Origin: Bog-473 sp963728845
Lineage (GTDB): Bacteria > Actinomycetota > Acidimicrobiia > Acidimicrobiales > RAAP-2
Direction: 5' to 3'
DNA length: 64,000 nucleotides
Assembly: GCA_963728845.1 (NCBI GenBank)
Contig: CAVSLS010000020.1
Location: 1 to 64,000 of the forward strand
Position numbers and translations under genes: made by a program. This document shows positions 1 through 10,262 of this stretch, piece after piece. The number at the start of each line of letters is the position of its first letter. Position 1 is the first letter of the stretch. A model generated the notes under the pieces. It was not told the origin of the DNA. It searched no databases and saw only the letters and a list, made by a program, of their open reading frames with translations.

Positions 1-1286
1 AAACAGCAGAGCACCTCGAAGAACCATTGCAGCACCTCCGGGTCGTAGTGCGACGCCGAGGCGAACGCCCGAGGCCCGGCGACCGACGGGTCCGAAAGAT
101 CGAAGGGATCCGGGAGCCCCTGCAAACGGGCCTCGACCTCGGGAGCGGATCCGGTCGAGGTCGACCGTCGAGGCGTGCCACCTGGCGGCCCGCTCGTCGG
201 TCCGGCGCTCCCACTCGGCGGCGAGCCGGCGCGGGTCCTCCATTTGCTCGGCGATTGCCGGGGCGATGTCCACCGCGTGCATCAAGCCGAGGGTGATGCC
301 TCGGCCGATCGAAGGGTTGGTGAAACCCCATGCATCGCCGACGGGTACCACTCCAGTGGCGCACGGAACGCCGTCCACGACGAACTCACGCGTCGTGTTG
401 GCCGTGCTGGCCATGGAGAAGCTGTCGCCCTGCGCTGCACCGTCGGCCCAATGCGCATGGTTGGGCAACGACCGAACAACCCGTTCGAAGATCTTCGGGT
501 CGCGCACGTTCCGCATCAGCTTGTCCTTTGGTGAGTGGTACAGCGTCACCGACCACCAGCCGTGGTCACCCGGAATGGTCAGGATCGAGATGGATCCGAT
601 GGCGCAGAGAAGGTCGTCCCGCGGCTCCGGGAGCGATGCCCCACGGTAGTACTGCGTGTTGTAGACGAAACCCGCCTCGAAGGCGTGCTCCGGCGGCTGG
701 CGGCCGCCGGCGGCCTCGATCATGCCGGACAGCGGTGAGCGGCGGCCGGCCGCGTCCACGACGACGCGGGCGTCGATGGTCTCGCCCGACCCAGTGCGGA
801 CGCCGGTGATGTGCGGCACGCCCGGGATCACTTCGTTCCCCGTGACCAGTCCGGTGGCGGGGCAGCCGTAGCGGACCTCCACATCCTGCGTCTTCCTGGC
901 CGCCGCTGCGTACGCGTACTCGATCAGCGGGCGCCGGCAGGTCGTCATCGTCTCGAAACGGCTGAGGTCCAGGTCCTCGCCCGCACCGTCAGGTAGGCGG
1001 CGCGCCTGTGCTTCGGCCGCGTTGTACCGGATGGCGCCAACGGCTTCCATCTCCGTGAAGACCGCCGGGAGGTGCTGCTCCATCAACGCCCGCCCCCCCG
1101 GCTGCAGGTAGTGCACGAGGCGGAACTGCCCGACGCTGCGACGCTGCCAACTCCCCCACGCTTCTTCGGGATCGTCGGGCGGCGCCTCGTCGCGATCGAG
1201 CACCACGATGTTCAGGCCCTGTTGCGCCAAGAGGATCGCCGTCGCCAAACCGGTTGGTCCCCGCCCAGGACGACGATGTCTGCCAC
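1..1286 (-). CDS. FAD-dependent monooxygenase, C-terminus beyond window edge
   Basis: Flavoprotein hydroxylase-like protein that probably binds FAD and NAD(P)H. The start is GTG at 1286, preceded by AAGGAG at good spacing. The N-terminus VADIVVLGG leads into PTGLATAILLAQQG, the GxGxxG FAD-binding fold, but a missing base near 1260 breaks the frame inside the motif. VVVDAAGRRS (about residue 180) and PVGDAWGFTNPSIGRG (about residue 310) match the DG and GD motifs of the PHBH-type monooxygenase superfamily. A second shift at about 141-143, an extra base in a GGG run, is needed to continue into the tail with LQGLPDPFDLSD. The gene runs off the left edge, so the true end is unknown. The substrate cannot be read; geranylgeranyl reductase-like flavoproteins are an alternative. 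Confidence 0.75.
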
Positions 1287-1575
1287 GTGTTCTCCTTCGC
1301 CGGAGTCGGGTTCGCCGCAGTCGGGCCTGTCGGGACCGTCCTCAGAATCCGGAACACTAGCTTGGGACCCATTCTGGCACCGACACGAAGGTCCTGAACG
1401 GCCTCGGTTCGACGAGGAGGTCGTGGACGCGCGCTCACGACTGGCAACGCGGGATCCGGTCCGGTGAAGGTCATCACGGCTCCATGCGCCGCGCATCGAC
1501 GAGGCGCTGGAGACCGAGCGGGCCGGCCTGTGCAGCCGTCCGGATCTGGAACAATCGAGGAGGAGGTGATCAGGC
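1287..1575. other. intergenic region between divergent genes
   Basis: This 289-base gap separates the minus-strand monooxygenase from the plus-strand MoxR-like gene and must hold both promoters. I see no convincing -35/-10 pair or operator. The only strong signal is AGGAGGTGATC at about 1561-1571, an 11-base match to the anti-Shine-Dalgarno end of 16S rRNA, just before the MoxR start. Confidence 0.5.
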
Positions 1576-2680
1576 ATGGACGCAGTTGCCGTCGGGGAAG
1601 CCCTCTCCGTCTCGGTGCAGGCAGGCGTCCCGGTGCTGTTGTGGGGGAGCCCGGGGACTGGCAAGACCTCCGTCGTGCGCGCACTGGGCGAGAGCCTCGG
1701 TTGGCCGACGGAGATCGTCATCGGCTCCATCCGCGAGCCGGCCGACTTCGCGGGGTTGCCCGTGGTCATCAACGGGTCGGTGGAGATGGCGCCCCCCTTG
1801 TGGGCGAGGAGACTGGCAGCCAGTGGCTACGGTCTCCTCTTCCTCGACGAGCTCACCACCGCGCCGCCAGCTGTCCAAGCGGCCATGCTCCGGGTCGTGC
1901 TGGAGCGAGTGGTCGGCGACCTGACGCTGCCCGAGGGCGTCCGGGTGGTAGCGGCGGCCAACCCGCCAGAGGAGGCCGCCGACGGATGGCAGCTGTCCCC
2001 GCCCCTGGCCAACCGACTCGTGCACCTCGACTGGCCGGTTGACGCCAAGGCGGATATCCCGCGGGATCGCCATGGGGTTCCCCCAGCCCCCGTCGTTCGA
2101 CGGGCGCGTGCCGACCGATACCCAGACCGTGACCGCCCGTGCCACCGTCGGTGCGTTCCTCGAGGTGCGGCCGGCTCTCGTGCTCGACGTGCCCACGGTC
2201 GCCGAGCAGGCGGGGCGGGGTTGGCCGAGCCCGCGCAGCTGGGAGTCCGTGGCACGCCTGCTGGCCGCTTGCGACGCCGTGGGGGCCTCAGAGGATGCAC
2301 GGACGTTCCTGGTGATCGGCGCGGTCGGCGAGGGGGCGGGCATTGAGTTCCTCTCGTGGCTGGCCAACATGGACCTCCCCGACCCCGAGGCCGTGCTGGC
2401 CGATCCGGACGGCTTCGAACTGCCCGAGCGCAGCGACCGCGCGTTCGCCGTGCTGAGCGCCGTGGCAGCCGTCGCGGTCAGCCGGGGCGACGCCGATTCC
2501 TGGTCCGCCGCCTGGCGGGTCGTCGAACGTGTCGCCGATCAGGCACCCGACGTCGCCGCGCTGGCGGCGCGCACGCTGGCGAGCGCCCGCCCCGCCGGTG
2601 CCCAGTTGCCGAGTGGCCTGCTGAAGATGGCTCCGGTGCTGCGGGCCGCCGGCCTCATCCGCGGAGAAGGTGAGTCGTGA
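1576..2680 (+). CDS. MoxR-like AAA+ ATPase (AAA_5 type), frameshifted
   Basis: ATP-driven remodelling or chaperone ATPase of the MoxR/dynein-related group, about 367 residues. Walker A GSPGTGKT lies at residues 24-31, Walker B LLFLDE at 87-92, and a sensor-1 Asn in AAANPP near 129. PPLANRLVHL follows, as in MoxR proteins that load a vWA partner. The start ATG at 1576 follows a near-perfect ribosome binding site. The frame shifts by one base around 2045-2080, and the C-terminal helical part continues to the stop at 2678-2680, which overlaps the next start (GTGA). This coupling to a vWA protein is the classic MoxR-vWA arrangement. Cytoplasmic. The cellular client is unknown. Confidence 0.85.
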
Positions 2681-3962
2681 TCCTGGGCCGGATCGAACGC
2701 CTCGGTGTCGACCAGCGACGCGGTCTGGGCGGCGGCCCGGGTCTGGGCGGCGCACCAGGCCCCCTACATGGCGAGCGCCTTGCTCGCCCTCGACCCCGTG
2801 GTCGTCGACCAGAGCGAGGATCCTCCCGGGGCGCGATTCGACCTGGGCTCGTTGCCGGTCGACGACGAGTGGCACGTCTACCTCGACCCCGAGATCCTCC
2901 GCGTGACCGACGTGCCGACGGCCGGGTTCTGGCTGATCCACCAGGTGAGCCACCTCCTGCGTCATCACGCCGACCGCTACCCGGGGGGAGACAGCGGTCG
3001 GGCCGATCCGGTGTCGCGGCGAAACGAGGCACAGCGGTATTGGAACCTGGCGGCCGACTCGGAGATCAACGACGACCTGGTGGCCGGTGACGCTGCCATG
3101 CCTTCCACCGCGGTGAGCCCCGCCTCTCTGGGCCTGCCCGACTCCTTGACGGCCGAGGAGTACTGGGACCTGCTCGGTGGAGACGAGGCCCGACCGGAGG
3201 ATCGGGGCCCAGGCGATCCGGAGCGGCGCGGCGACTGCGGCAGTGGTTGCGGCGGCTCGCCGAGACCCTGGGAGGCCGGCACCCCCGGGGTGGGCCAGAC
3301 CGGCCGGAGGCTCGTCGAACGGGACGTGGCCCGCCGGATCAAGGAGCACCAGCGCCGCTGCGGGAACATGTCGGCCGGCTGGCAGCGCTGGGCCGACGAG
3401 GTCCTCGAGCCCTCGGTGAGTTGGCAGCGTCTGCTCGCTTCGGCGGTGCGGCTCGGCGTGGCCGACGTCGCCGGGAGGGTGGACTTCAGCTACCGCAAGC
3501 CGTCACGGAGGAGCTCGGTGACGCCGGACGTCGTCCTGCCCAGCCTCCGACAGCCCTTGCCCAAGGTGGCCATGGTGCTCGACACGTCGGGGAGCATGAA
3601 CGACCACATGCTCTCCCAGTGCCTGGCCGAGGTGGAGGGTGTGCTCCGGGGCCTGGGCGTCGGGAGGCGGTGCCTGCGCATCGTGTGCTGCGACGCCACG
3701 GCCTTCGAAGCACAGAAGGTCCTCGAGTACACGCGACGTGCAGCTCCTCGGAGGGGGCGGGACCGACATGGGGGCCGGTCTCGCCAAGGCGGCCGAACTG
3801 CGCCCGCGCCCCGACCTGATCATCGTGCTGACCGACGGTTTCACGCCGTGGCCGGCTCAACCGCCCCGGGGGATCAAGGTCATCGTCGGCCTCATGGATC
3901 CGGGCGGCGCCGTTCCAGAGTGGGCCCGTCCGATCCTCATCGGTCCTCCGGTGGCGGCATGA
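2677..3962 (+). CDS. vWA / putative metallopeptidase-like protein (DUF2201 type), frameshifted
   Basis: Partner of the MoxR ATPase, about 427 residues. An N-terminal helical domain (AHQAPYMASALLALDP) leads to HQVSHLLRHH near residue 85. This sits where related proteins carry an HExxH zinc site, but Gln replaces the catalytic Glu. A linker with NLAADSEINDDL (family-typical) follows. The C-terminal vWA domain has the MIDAS motif DTSGSM near residue 295, then GGGTDMGAGL and the strand LIIVLTDGFTPWP. One shift near 2700-2715 joins the GTG start at 2677 to the main frame, although a GTG at 2705 is an alternative start. A second shift near 3740 joins the vWA C-terminus. It may bind a divalent metal and a protein client; peptidase activity is doubtful. 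Confidence 0.8.
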
Positions 3963-3986
3963 GATGGCGGCGACAGGAGCGCTGAA

Positions 3987-5254
3987 GTGAACCGGACCGG
4001 CGTCGACGCGATGGAGCCGAACGACGGCGAGCCCGAAGAGTTCGGCCTCTGGCTGTCCGCCGGCTTCGACCGCGAGGGGGCAGCGAACTGGCGACGGTGG
4101 CGGTTCACCATCGCCCGGGCGCAGGACTGGAAGGCGCACGGCATCGACGAGGGACTCGAAGCCGCCCAGTGGCAGACGGCCGGGGCGACGCCCGAGACGG
4201 TCGCCGACTGGCAGGCAGCGGGCATCGACGCGGCCGAAGCGGTGCGTTGGCACGAGATGGGCTTCTCGCTGGACCAGGCCCGCGCCCACAAGCGTCAGGG
4301 CCGAGGTCCGGTGGACGCTTTCCGGCACCATTGCGTCGGCCCAGGCCGTGGTGCGGTCTGCGCAAAGAGGGTGGGTCGGCGTCGCGCCGATGGCCCATCT
4401 CGGCGGGGTGAATGTGCGCCCGGGAGGGATGCCTGGCGGACCGTTTCAGAACTTCCATCTGGCCGGCGTGGATCCCCGCACCATGCATGGCTATCTCCAG
4501 CGGGGGTGGGTCGACGAGGAGGCAGTCGAGTGGGCCCGCCATGGCATCGAGGCTCAGGACGCGTACACCTGGTTCGACCTCGGGCTGAAGGCCGCGGAGG
4601 CGGGACGCCTGGCCCTCGAGGGCCGGACGCCCGGTGACGTGGTGCGCGAGTGGTGGAACGCGGGGATCCCCTTCGAGGAAACGGCAGAGTGGATCGGGGC
4701 GGGCCTGAGCGCCGCCGAGGCAGTCGAACAGCGCGCCCAGGGCATCACGGTGGAGCACGCAGCGTCCCTGCGGGCGCTCCGCCTCGAAGATGCAGAATCC
4801 ACGCCGCGAGAACCGGTGCCCCATGCCCTGTTGGCCCGCATGGGCCCACCCAGCGCCCGAAACATTCGGACCGCCACCACCAGACGAGGAAGGGGCGCGG
4901 GCGGCGGTGGAGGACGCCTTTGCCAACATGATGGTGGCCGACGAGACCGGGAACGTCAGAGCGGTCGACGGCGGGTCCAACCTGGGCCGCTGCCTCGAGG
5001 AGGCACGAGATCGGCACCGGGTCATGGTCAACGACAACGCACCGGGAGCCACCGTGCAGGCCGACATCGTCCGGTTCGTCAACGACCACGAGGCACGCGT
5101 CCTGTTCACGATCCGAGTCGGGGCGCCTCTCAACCAGACCTTCGGGGGGCGCATCGGGCGAGCCGTTCTCGTCGACGGCGAGTGGAAGGTGGCCCGAGAG
5201 ACCTTCTGTGAGTTCATGGGGTTCGCCGGAGTGCAGTGTCCCCCACCCCCGTAG
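3987..5254 (+). CDS. 13-residue-repeat helical protein with C-terminal NTF2-like domain, frameshifted
   Basis: About 421 residues, with no family I can name for the repeat part. From about residue 20 it consists of roughly 13 units of 13 residues on the pattern W-x3-G-[IF]-x5-A-x2, for example WQAAGIDAAEAVR and WIGAGLSAAEAVE, predicted helical. A Gly-rich break near residue 140 divides two blocks of repeats. The C-terminal 115 residues (AVEDAFANMMVADE ... LVDGEWKVARETFC ... CPPPP) resemble SnoaL/NTF2-like domains of actinobacterial secreted or cytoplasmic proteins. No signal peptide is visible. Two one-base shifts, near 4325 and near 4850, must be repaired. It lies 24 bases after the vWA gene, so the four genes probably form one operon; it may be the client or adaptor of the MoxR-vWA pair (inference). 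Confidence 0.6.
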
Positions 5255-5287
5255 GCCGGAAGCGCGGGAACCAACGGTGGTCAGGGC

Positions 5288-5815
5288 ATGAGCCGAGGAG
5301 TGGTCCTGTGGCCGGACGACCCGACGAGCACGCGGATCGAAGATCTGTGGCGGTCGCTCGAAGCTGCGGGCATCCCGAGCCTGGCCAATCACAGCCACCG
5401 TCTCCATCGGCCACACCTGTCCCTCGTCGTGGCCGACGGACTCTCCCCGCGAGGAGCCCTCGACGCGCTCGAAGCGATGTCCCGACCGACCCCGACACTT
5501 CTGGTGAACAGCATCGGCGTGTTCGCCGGCGGCGTCCTCTTCCTGGCATGCGTGCCGACGTTGGAGCTCCTCGAGGCGCACGCAGCGGTCTACGACGCCG
5601 TCGCACCGTTGGCGCGGAACCCGTGGTCCTACTACTCGCCCGGGGTGTGGACGCCGCACATGACGATCTCGTACGGCCTCAACGAGGACCAGATTGCCCA
5701 CGCGCTGGCGCTGGTGTGGTCCCATCTCCCGATGGAGGGTCACTGGACCACTCACGGTGTCGAGGACAGCGACACCGGGGAGAGGTGGCTCTCACCTGCT
5801 TCGGCCCCGCCGTAG
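5288..5815 (+). CDS. 2H phosphoesterase (2'-5' RNA ligase-like)
   Basis: A 175-residue protein of the 2H superfamily, which includes ThpR/LigT 2'-5' RNA ligases and cyclic phosphodiesterases that act on 2',3'-cyclic or 2'-5' nucleotide bonds. Both signature motifs are present: HLSL within HRPHLSLVV near residue 40, and HMTIS within TPHMTISYG near residue 123. It is intact and starts 33 bases after the repeat protein in the same direction, so it probably belongs to the same transcript. RNA repair, cyclic-nucleotide cleavage and 2'-5' oligonucleotide cleavage are all compatible with the fold. Cytoplasmic. Confidence 0.8.
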   Translation: MSRGVVLWPDDPTSTRIEDLWRSLEAAGIPSLANHSHRLHRPHLSLVVADGLSPRGALDALEAMSRPTPTLLVNSIGVFAGGVLFLACVPTLELLEAHAAVYDAVAPLARNPWSYYSPGVWTPHMTISYGLNEDQIAHALALVWSHLPMEGHWTTHGVEDSDTGERWLSPASAPP

Positions 5816-5866
5816 AGGCCCTCTGCGAAATATCACCTCGCTGTGACGTTTTCGGGCGATGCCTGT

Positions 5867-8800
5867 TTACAAGGACAATCTCGTCCAGGTCAGACCGCCA
5901 TCCACGGTCTCGTACACAGAGCCCACCCCGAGCAAGGGTCGTCCGGCGATGGCCGGTGCCTGGGCGGGGCCGTAGACGGCAATCGCCTGCGACGGACTCA
6001 GATAGCTCAAGTCGGTGAAAGGCGCACCATCCCCGCTCGAGATGTTGATGCTCTCGGTCCACGAGTTCCCGGAGTCGGTGGTGACGAGCAGCGCTCCTCC
6101 CCCTGCGCTGACGGTCGAGATGCCGACATGGCCGTCACCACCGTCCGCGATGCCCAGGGTGTCGTAACCGGCTCCCCGACCCGGATCCGCCAACCGGACC
6201 CAGGTCCGACCCCCGTCCGTGGTGCCGAACAGCTCTCGGTCGCCCATGGACCCGTCGGCGACGCCGAATCCACAGACCAACAGCACGTCACTCGCGCTCG
6301 AGGCGGTGAGCGGGCCCTCACAGTCCTGACCCGGCGGGAGCGGGTACGACGTCGTCGTGGTGGCGTTGACCCGAAGCAGCGAGTCCCCGTCGATCGCATA
6401 GACGGTCCCACCCGCGCCGGCTAATGCTCCCGAAAGCGGTACCCCGGTGGTCCCGCTCAGGGTGGCAACGACCTGGAACCGGTCCGACCGAGTCGTGGCG
6501 TGGACGAGGCGCCACGCGGCGTTCTCGCCTCCCAACCCCAGGCCCGGTTGGCCCCTGTAGCCGGCGACCAGCGCGAAGACGCCGGTGGTGGTCGAGACGA
6601 GCGAGCCCACGACGTACGGCTTGATCCCGGCGAGGGAGGGTTGATCCCTCCAGTGCGCTCCGCCATCGTGCGTGACCCACAGGGCGCTGCCGCCGAAGGC
6701 GTACCCGTCGAGGTCGTTCGCGAAATGCAGCTCCGAAACGCCGCTGCGCGTCGACGAGTTGACCGGGGCCGGCGGCGCTTTGACCCGCTGCCACGTGTTT
6801 CCGCCATCGGTGGTGTGCACGAGCGACGTACACAGGTTCTTTCCGCACGGTGAGATCCCGAGCACCCAGCCGAGTCGCGTGGACGTGAACGACGCGCTGG
6901 TGGCGGCGAATCCGGGGAAGCGGACCGTGTTCGCAGTCGATTCGGTAGGAACGACGGAACGCCACGTGGTCCCTGCGTCCGACGTCGACCAGATGGACAC
7001 CGCCTCAGCGTCCTGGGGGTTGCTGCCGAGCACCACACCGTCCAATCGATTGAAGAAGCTCACGTCCCACGAACCATCCGAGGTGTCCCCGATCACGGGA
7101 TCGACGACGTGCCACGAGACACCGCCGTCGTGCGTGACCAGGAGCGAACTGCGGCCCCCGACGAGGAAGACCGTGTCGCCCGTGACGGCGTCGATCTCGC
7201 CGAGGTAGCCGAAGCTCAGTGGCTGTGTGATGGTGCAGCCGAACGTCAATGAGCTGGAGTCAGGGCACGGCGTCATCGTCGTCCATGTTCTGCCGCCGTC
7301 GGTCGAACGGACGGTCGATTTCGGCTGGGAGCCGGCGCTCGGCTGGCTGGCGCACACCGCCACCAGCGTCCCGTCCGGAGCGGCCGAGATCGCGTCCATC
7401 AGGGAACCGGTGCCGCAGTCGACCTCACGAGCCGACCACGTCCGCCCGCCATTGCCGGTGAACCAGAGGGGCGCCGTGGCCGAGGAACCCTCCCCGGTGA
7501 ACGGCGGATTCGACGCCAGGTAGGCGGCCCCGGTGGTGAGGCGTATCAGGTAGGTCTGTCCCGTCGCGAGGCCGGCCGTGCTCGCCGTACTGGGTACCGG
7601 CACGGTGTCCCAGCTGCGCCCACCGTCGGTGGATTCGAGCAGGCGCAGCGGGCAGGGTTGTTGGAACGTCGAGGGGGTCGGACAGGTGGTCTCGACGGCC
7701 CAGATGGAGGAGCCCAGGGCCTCCACGGACAAGACGACGCCCGCCTGGGGCAGCTGGGTCCACGTGGCACCCGAGTCGTGGGTGACGAAGAGAGCGGGCC
7801 CGTAGAGGAACCCGTCGCCGTGGTCGTCAAAGGCCAGCTGGGAGGCCGAGCGCGGCGTTGGGGCATGCCCAGGAGGTGACTGCGGTGAGGGACCCGAACT
7901 CGGCGCCGCCGTCCGTGGTGGATCCGACCACGGCCTGACACGTTGTCGTGCCCTGTCGCGTGAACAGGCCGTAACCGACCGACGGGTTCAAGAAGGCGAT
8001 CTTCGTGAGACGGTCGGCAGGAGTCGCCGAGGTCGGTCGCGTGGTGGTCGTCACGGCGCCGCGACCTGGAACCGTGGTCTGCGTCGTCAGGGTCGAACAG
8101 CCTCCGAATCGCCCGACGTTGTCCGTGCGGCCGAGCTTCACGGTGACCCGGCGCGATCGGGTGTGCGAGGAGGTGACCCGGTAGCGGCCGGGTGCCAGCA
8201 CGATCTGATAGCTCTTCGGGGCGTTCGTGGCGAACACGGTCGTCGAGCCCGCCAGGGTCCTTCCCGACCAGACGTCGACCTCGACTGCGGCGGCGCTGGT
8301 CGAGGCGGATCGTGTCGGAGGCTTGCAGACCGGAGCCGTGCCAACCAGCTCGCCGGTCGGAGACGTGCCGTTGAACCCCGGCACGAAAGAGGTGACGGAG
8401 AAGCCGGGAGAACAACCGGGCAGCGGCTGCTTGAAGACTCTGCTCGGGCCGGAGCTCCAGAGGCTGACGGAGAGCTCGGAATACGAGGGACAGGACGTGG
8501 TGGGAGCAACGGGGGAGATCGCTACCACCTGCGCGGAGGCTGTCTCGCCTGGGTCCAACGTGAGCGAGGACCGGCTCGTGCGGGTGGACGCCGACTCAAG
8601 TGGCGACCCTCCGGCGGTCTCCCCGATGCGCCCGTTCGATTCGAGCGCGCTGACCGCGGGGAGTCCGACCAGAGCACACGGGTGTCGACTGGTGTTGCGT
8701 ACCTCGATCAGCACGGTGACGCGGTGCATGCCCGGAAGACCCGGGGCGAGACCGATGAACACCTGGTTCGGGCTGCACGGCGACACGCTCGCCGGAGCAC

Positions 8801-8906
8801 CCGCCACCGCAGCGATTTGTCCGGTCGCTTGCAGCACGAGCGCAGGCGCCGAGAGCAGCGCCATGCTCAAGACGACCCGCACCCTCTGCGAAAAACACGC
8901 GTGCAC
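5867..8906 (-). CDS. large secreted DUF4232 plus BNR/Asp-box propeller protein, frameshifted
   Basis: About 1010 residues after repair of one shift near 7830-7850. The N-terminus has an export signal (basic start, then a hydrophobic stretch ending near TGQIAAVAGA). Residues about 40-200 look like DUF4232 (Cys pair, NTSRHPCALVGLP, LDPGETASA). A Thr/Ser-rich linker and a short beta domain (VEVDVWSGRTLAG) follow. The remaining 650 residues hold at least ten Asp-box motifs such as STDGGRTW, TTDGGNTW and TVDGGLTW, typical of sialidase/Ycf48-like beta-propellers. The catalytic residues of true sialidases are not evident. It starts 12 bases after the membrane BNR gene and forms the end of the ECF sigma operon. 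Confidence 0.7.
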
Positions 8907-8917
8907 GGGTATCGGCC

Positions 8918-10262
8918 TCAGTGCGCGCCGAGCGAATGCCAGGTCGCCCCGTCGTCGGTCTGCCAGAGCCCGACGCCGTACTCACAGATCCAACCCTGGG
9001 TCGCGCTGATGAATGTGATGTTTCCCTGGCCACCATCGGCAAATCCTGCTGCAGAGAGATCGGCCACCGGCACCCAGCTGGAGCCTCCGTCTTCGGTCTT
9101 GTAGAGGTCGGCGCGGGACGGGAACAGCCAAGCCGTCGTCGTACTGGCCACCGCGAGATTGCGATGACCGACCGTGAAGGGGGCGATGTAGCCGGCGAGA
9201 GGGAGTGGGTCTGGCGGAACCGAGCTGGGTGGGGGAGTCGCCAACCCGGTTGCCGAGGCGCTGAGGCGCCACGTCTGTCCGCCGTCGTCCGAGCGGTACA
9301 GCTCCTTGGACTGCGCCCCGCCCATTGCCTGGGTGCCGCACAGCAGCCACAGGTCGTCGGTGCTCGACGCGGCGACCTCGGCTCCGTCGGTAAAGGAGCC
9401 ACTGCACGGCGCCGGGCGGGTCGTCCAGGTGGCCCCGGCGTCAGCGGTGAAGTCGAGCAGCCAGGTTGAAGATCCGTCGGCGCCGGCAACGTTCGACAGC
9501 ACGTAGCTCCGGGTCTTGGTGATACGGGCCAGCTCAATCTGTCTCACCTCGGTGCTTCCTGGTGGGACCCCCGTGGGCGACCCGAGTGATATCCAGGTCG
9601 CGCCTCCGTCGAGGGACTGCTCCACGTCCATCGAACACGCGGCGGCCGTGGCAGTCATGCTCAGCGGGCAGGTACCGGACAACGCCCAGACGTCGAGGTT
9701 GATGGCGCTGACGTCGTAGACATAGGGCCCGATCGGGGCCTCGAGCCATGTCGCACCGTCGTCGTGGCTCGTCCACAGCGGTGCGCCCGTTGTGGTGCGC
9801 GCTCCCCAGAGGTAGCCGGTGAACCCCACGAACTCGAACTGCCCCGGGTAACCGTTGTCGCTTCCGAGGCCAGCGGGGAGCTGGTTGTTGCGCACCTGCC
9901 AGCTCGCGCCGCCGTCACTCGAGGCCGCGAGCAACACGTCGCCGCGGTGGACCGCGAGGGCGAATCCGTGCTGAGCGTCGGCGAACTGGACGTCGAGCAG
10001 TGCGGTCGTCGGTACATCCGGTGCCCACGGGGAGCGGGCCATTGAGAAGGTTGAACTGGTAGTTCGACGCAATCGACGAGGGCTGCCCAGAAGGGCGGCT
10101 GAGGAAGAGGCCCACCGAAGCGGCAAGGAGCGCGCAACACAAGGCAACGCTGCCCATCCACCTCCTCCGGGCCCGGATGGTGTCGGCGCGACCCAGGACA
10201 CGGGCGAGCTCCTTGGCGCCGACCGGCAGCTCCGCAGGGTCGTCAAGATGCTCGAACATCAT
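8918..10262 (-). CDS. single-pass membrane protein with extracytoplasmic BNR propeller, frameshifted
   Basis: About 447 residues. The ATG at 10262 lies inside the last codons of the ECF sigma gene (20-base overlap), so translation is coupled. A cytoplasmic tail of about 37 residues (HLDDPAELPVGAKELARVLG) is followed by one transmembrane helix (VALCCALLAASVGLFL), and then by an outside domain with about seven Asp boxes (SSDGGASW, SHDDGATW, SLDGGATW, SDDGGQTW, TEDGGSSW). One shift near 10010-10025 separates the membrane anchor from the propeller. The position directly after an ECF sigma gene and the topology are those of an anti-sigma factor, but no zinc-binding ASD motif (HxxxCxxC) is present. 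A surface sensor that regulates the sigma factor is an inference. Confidence 0.65.
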
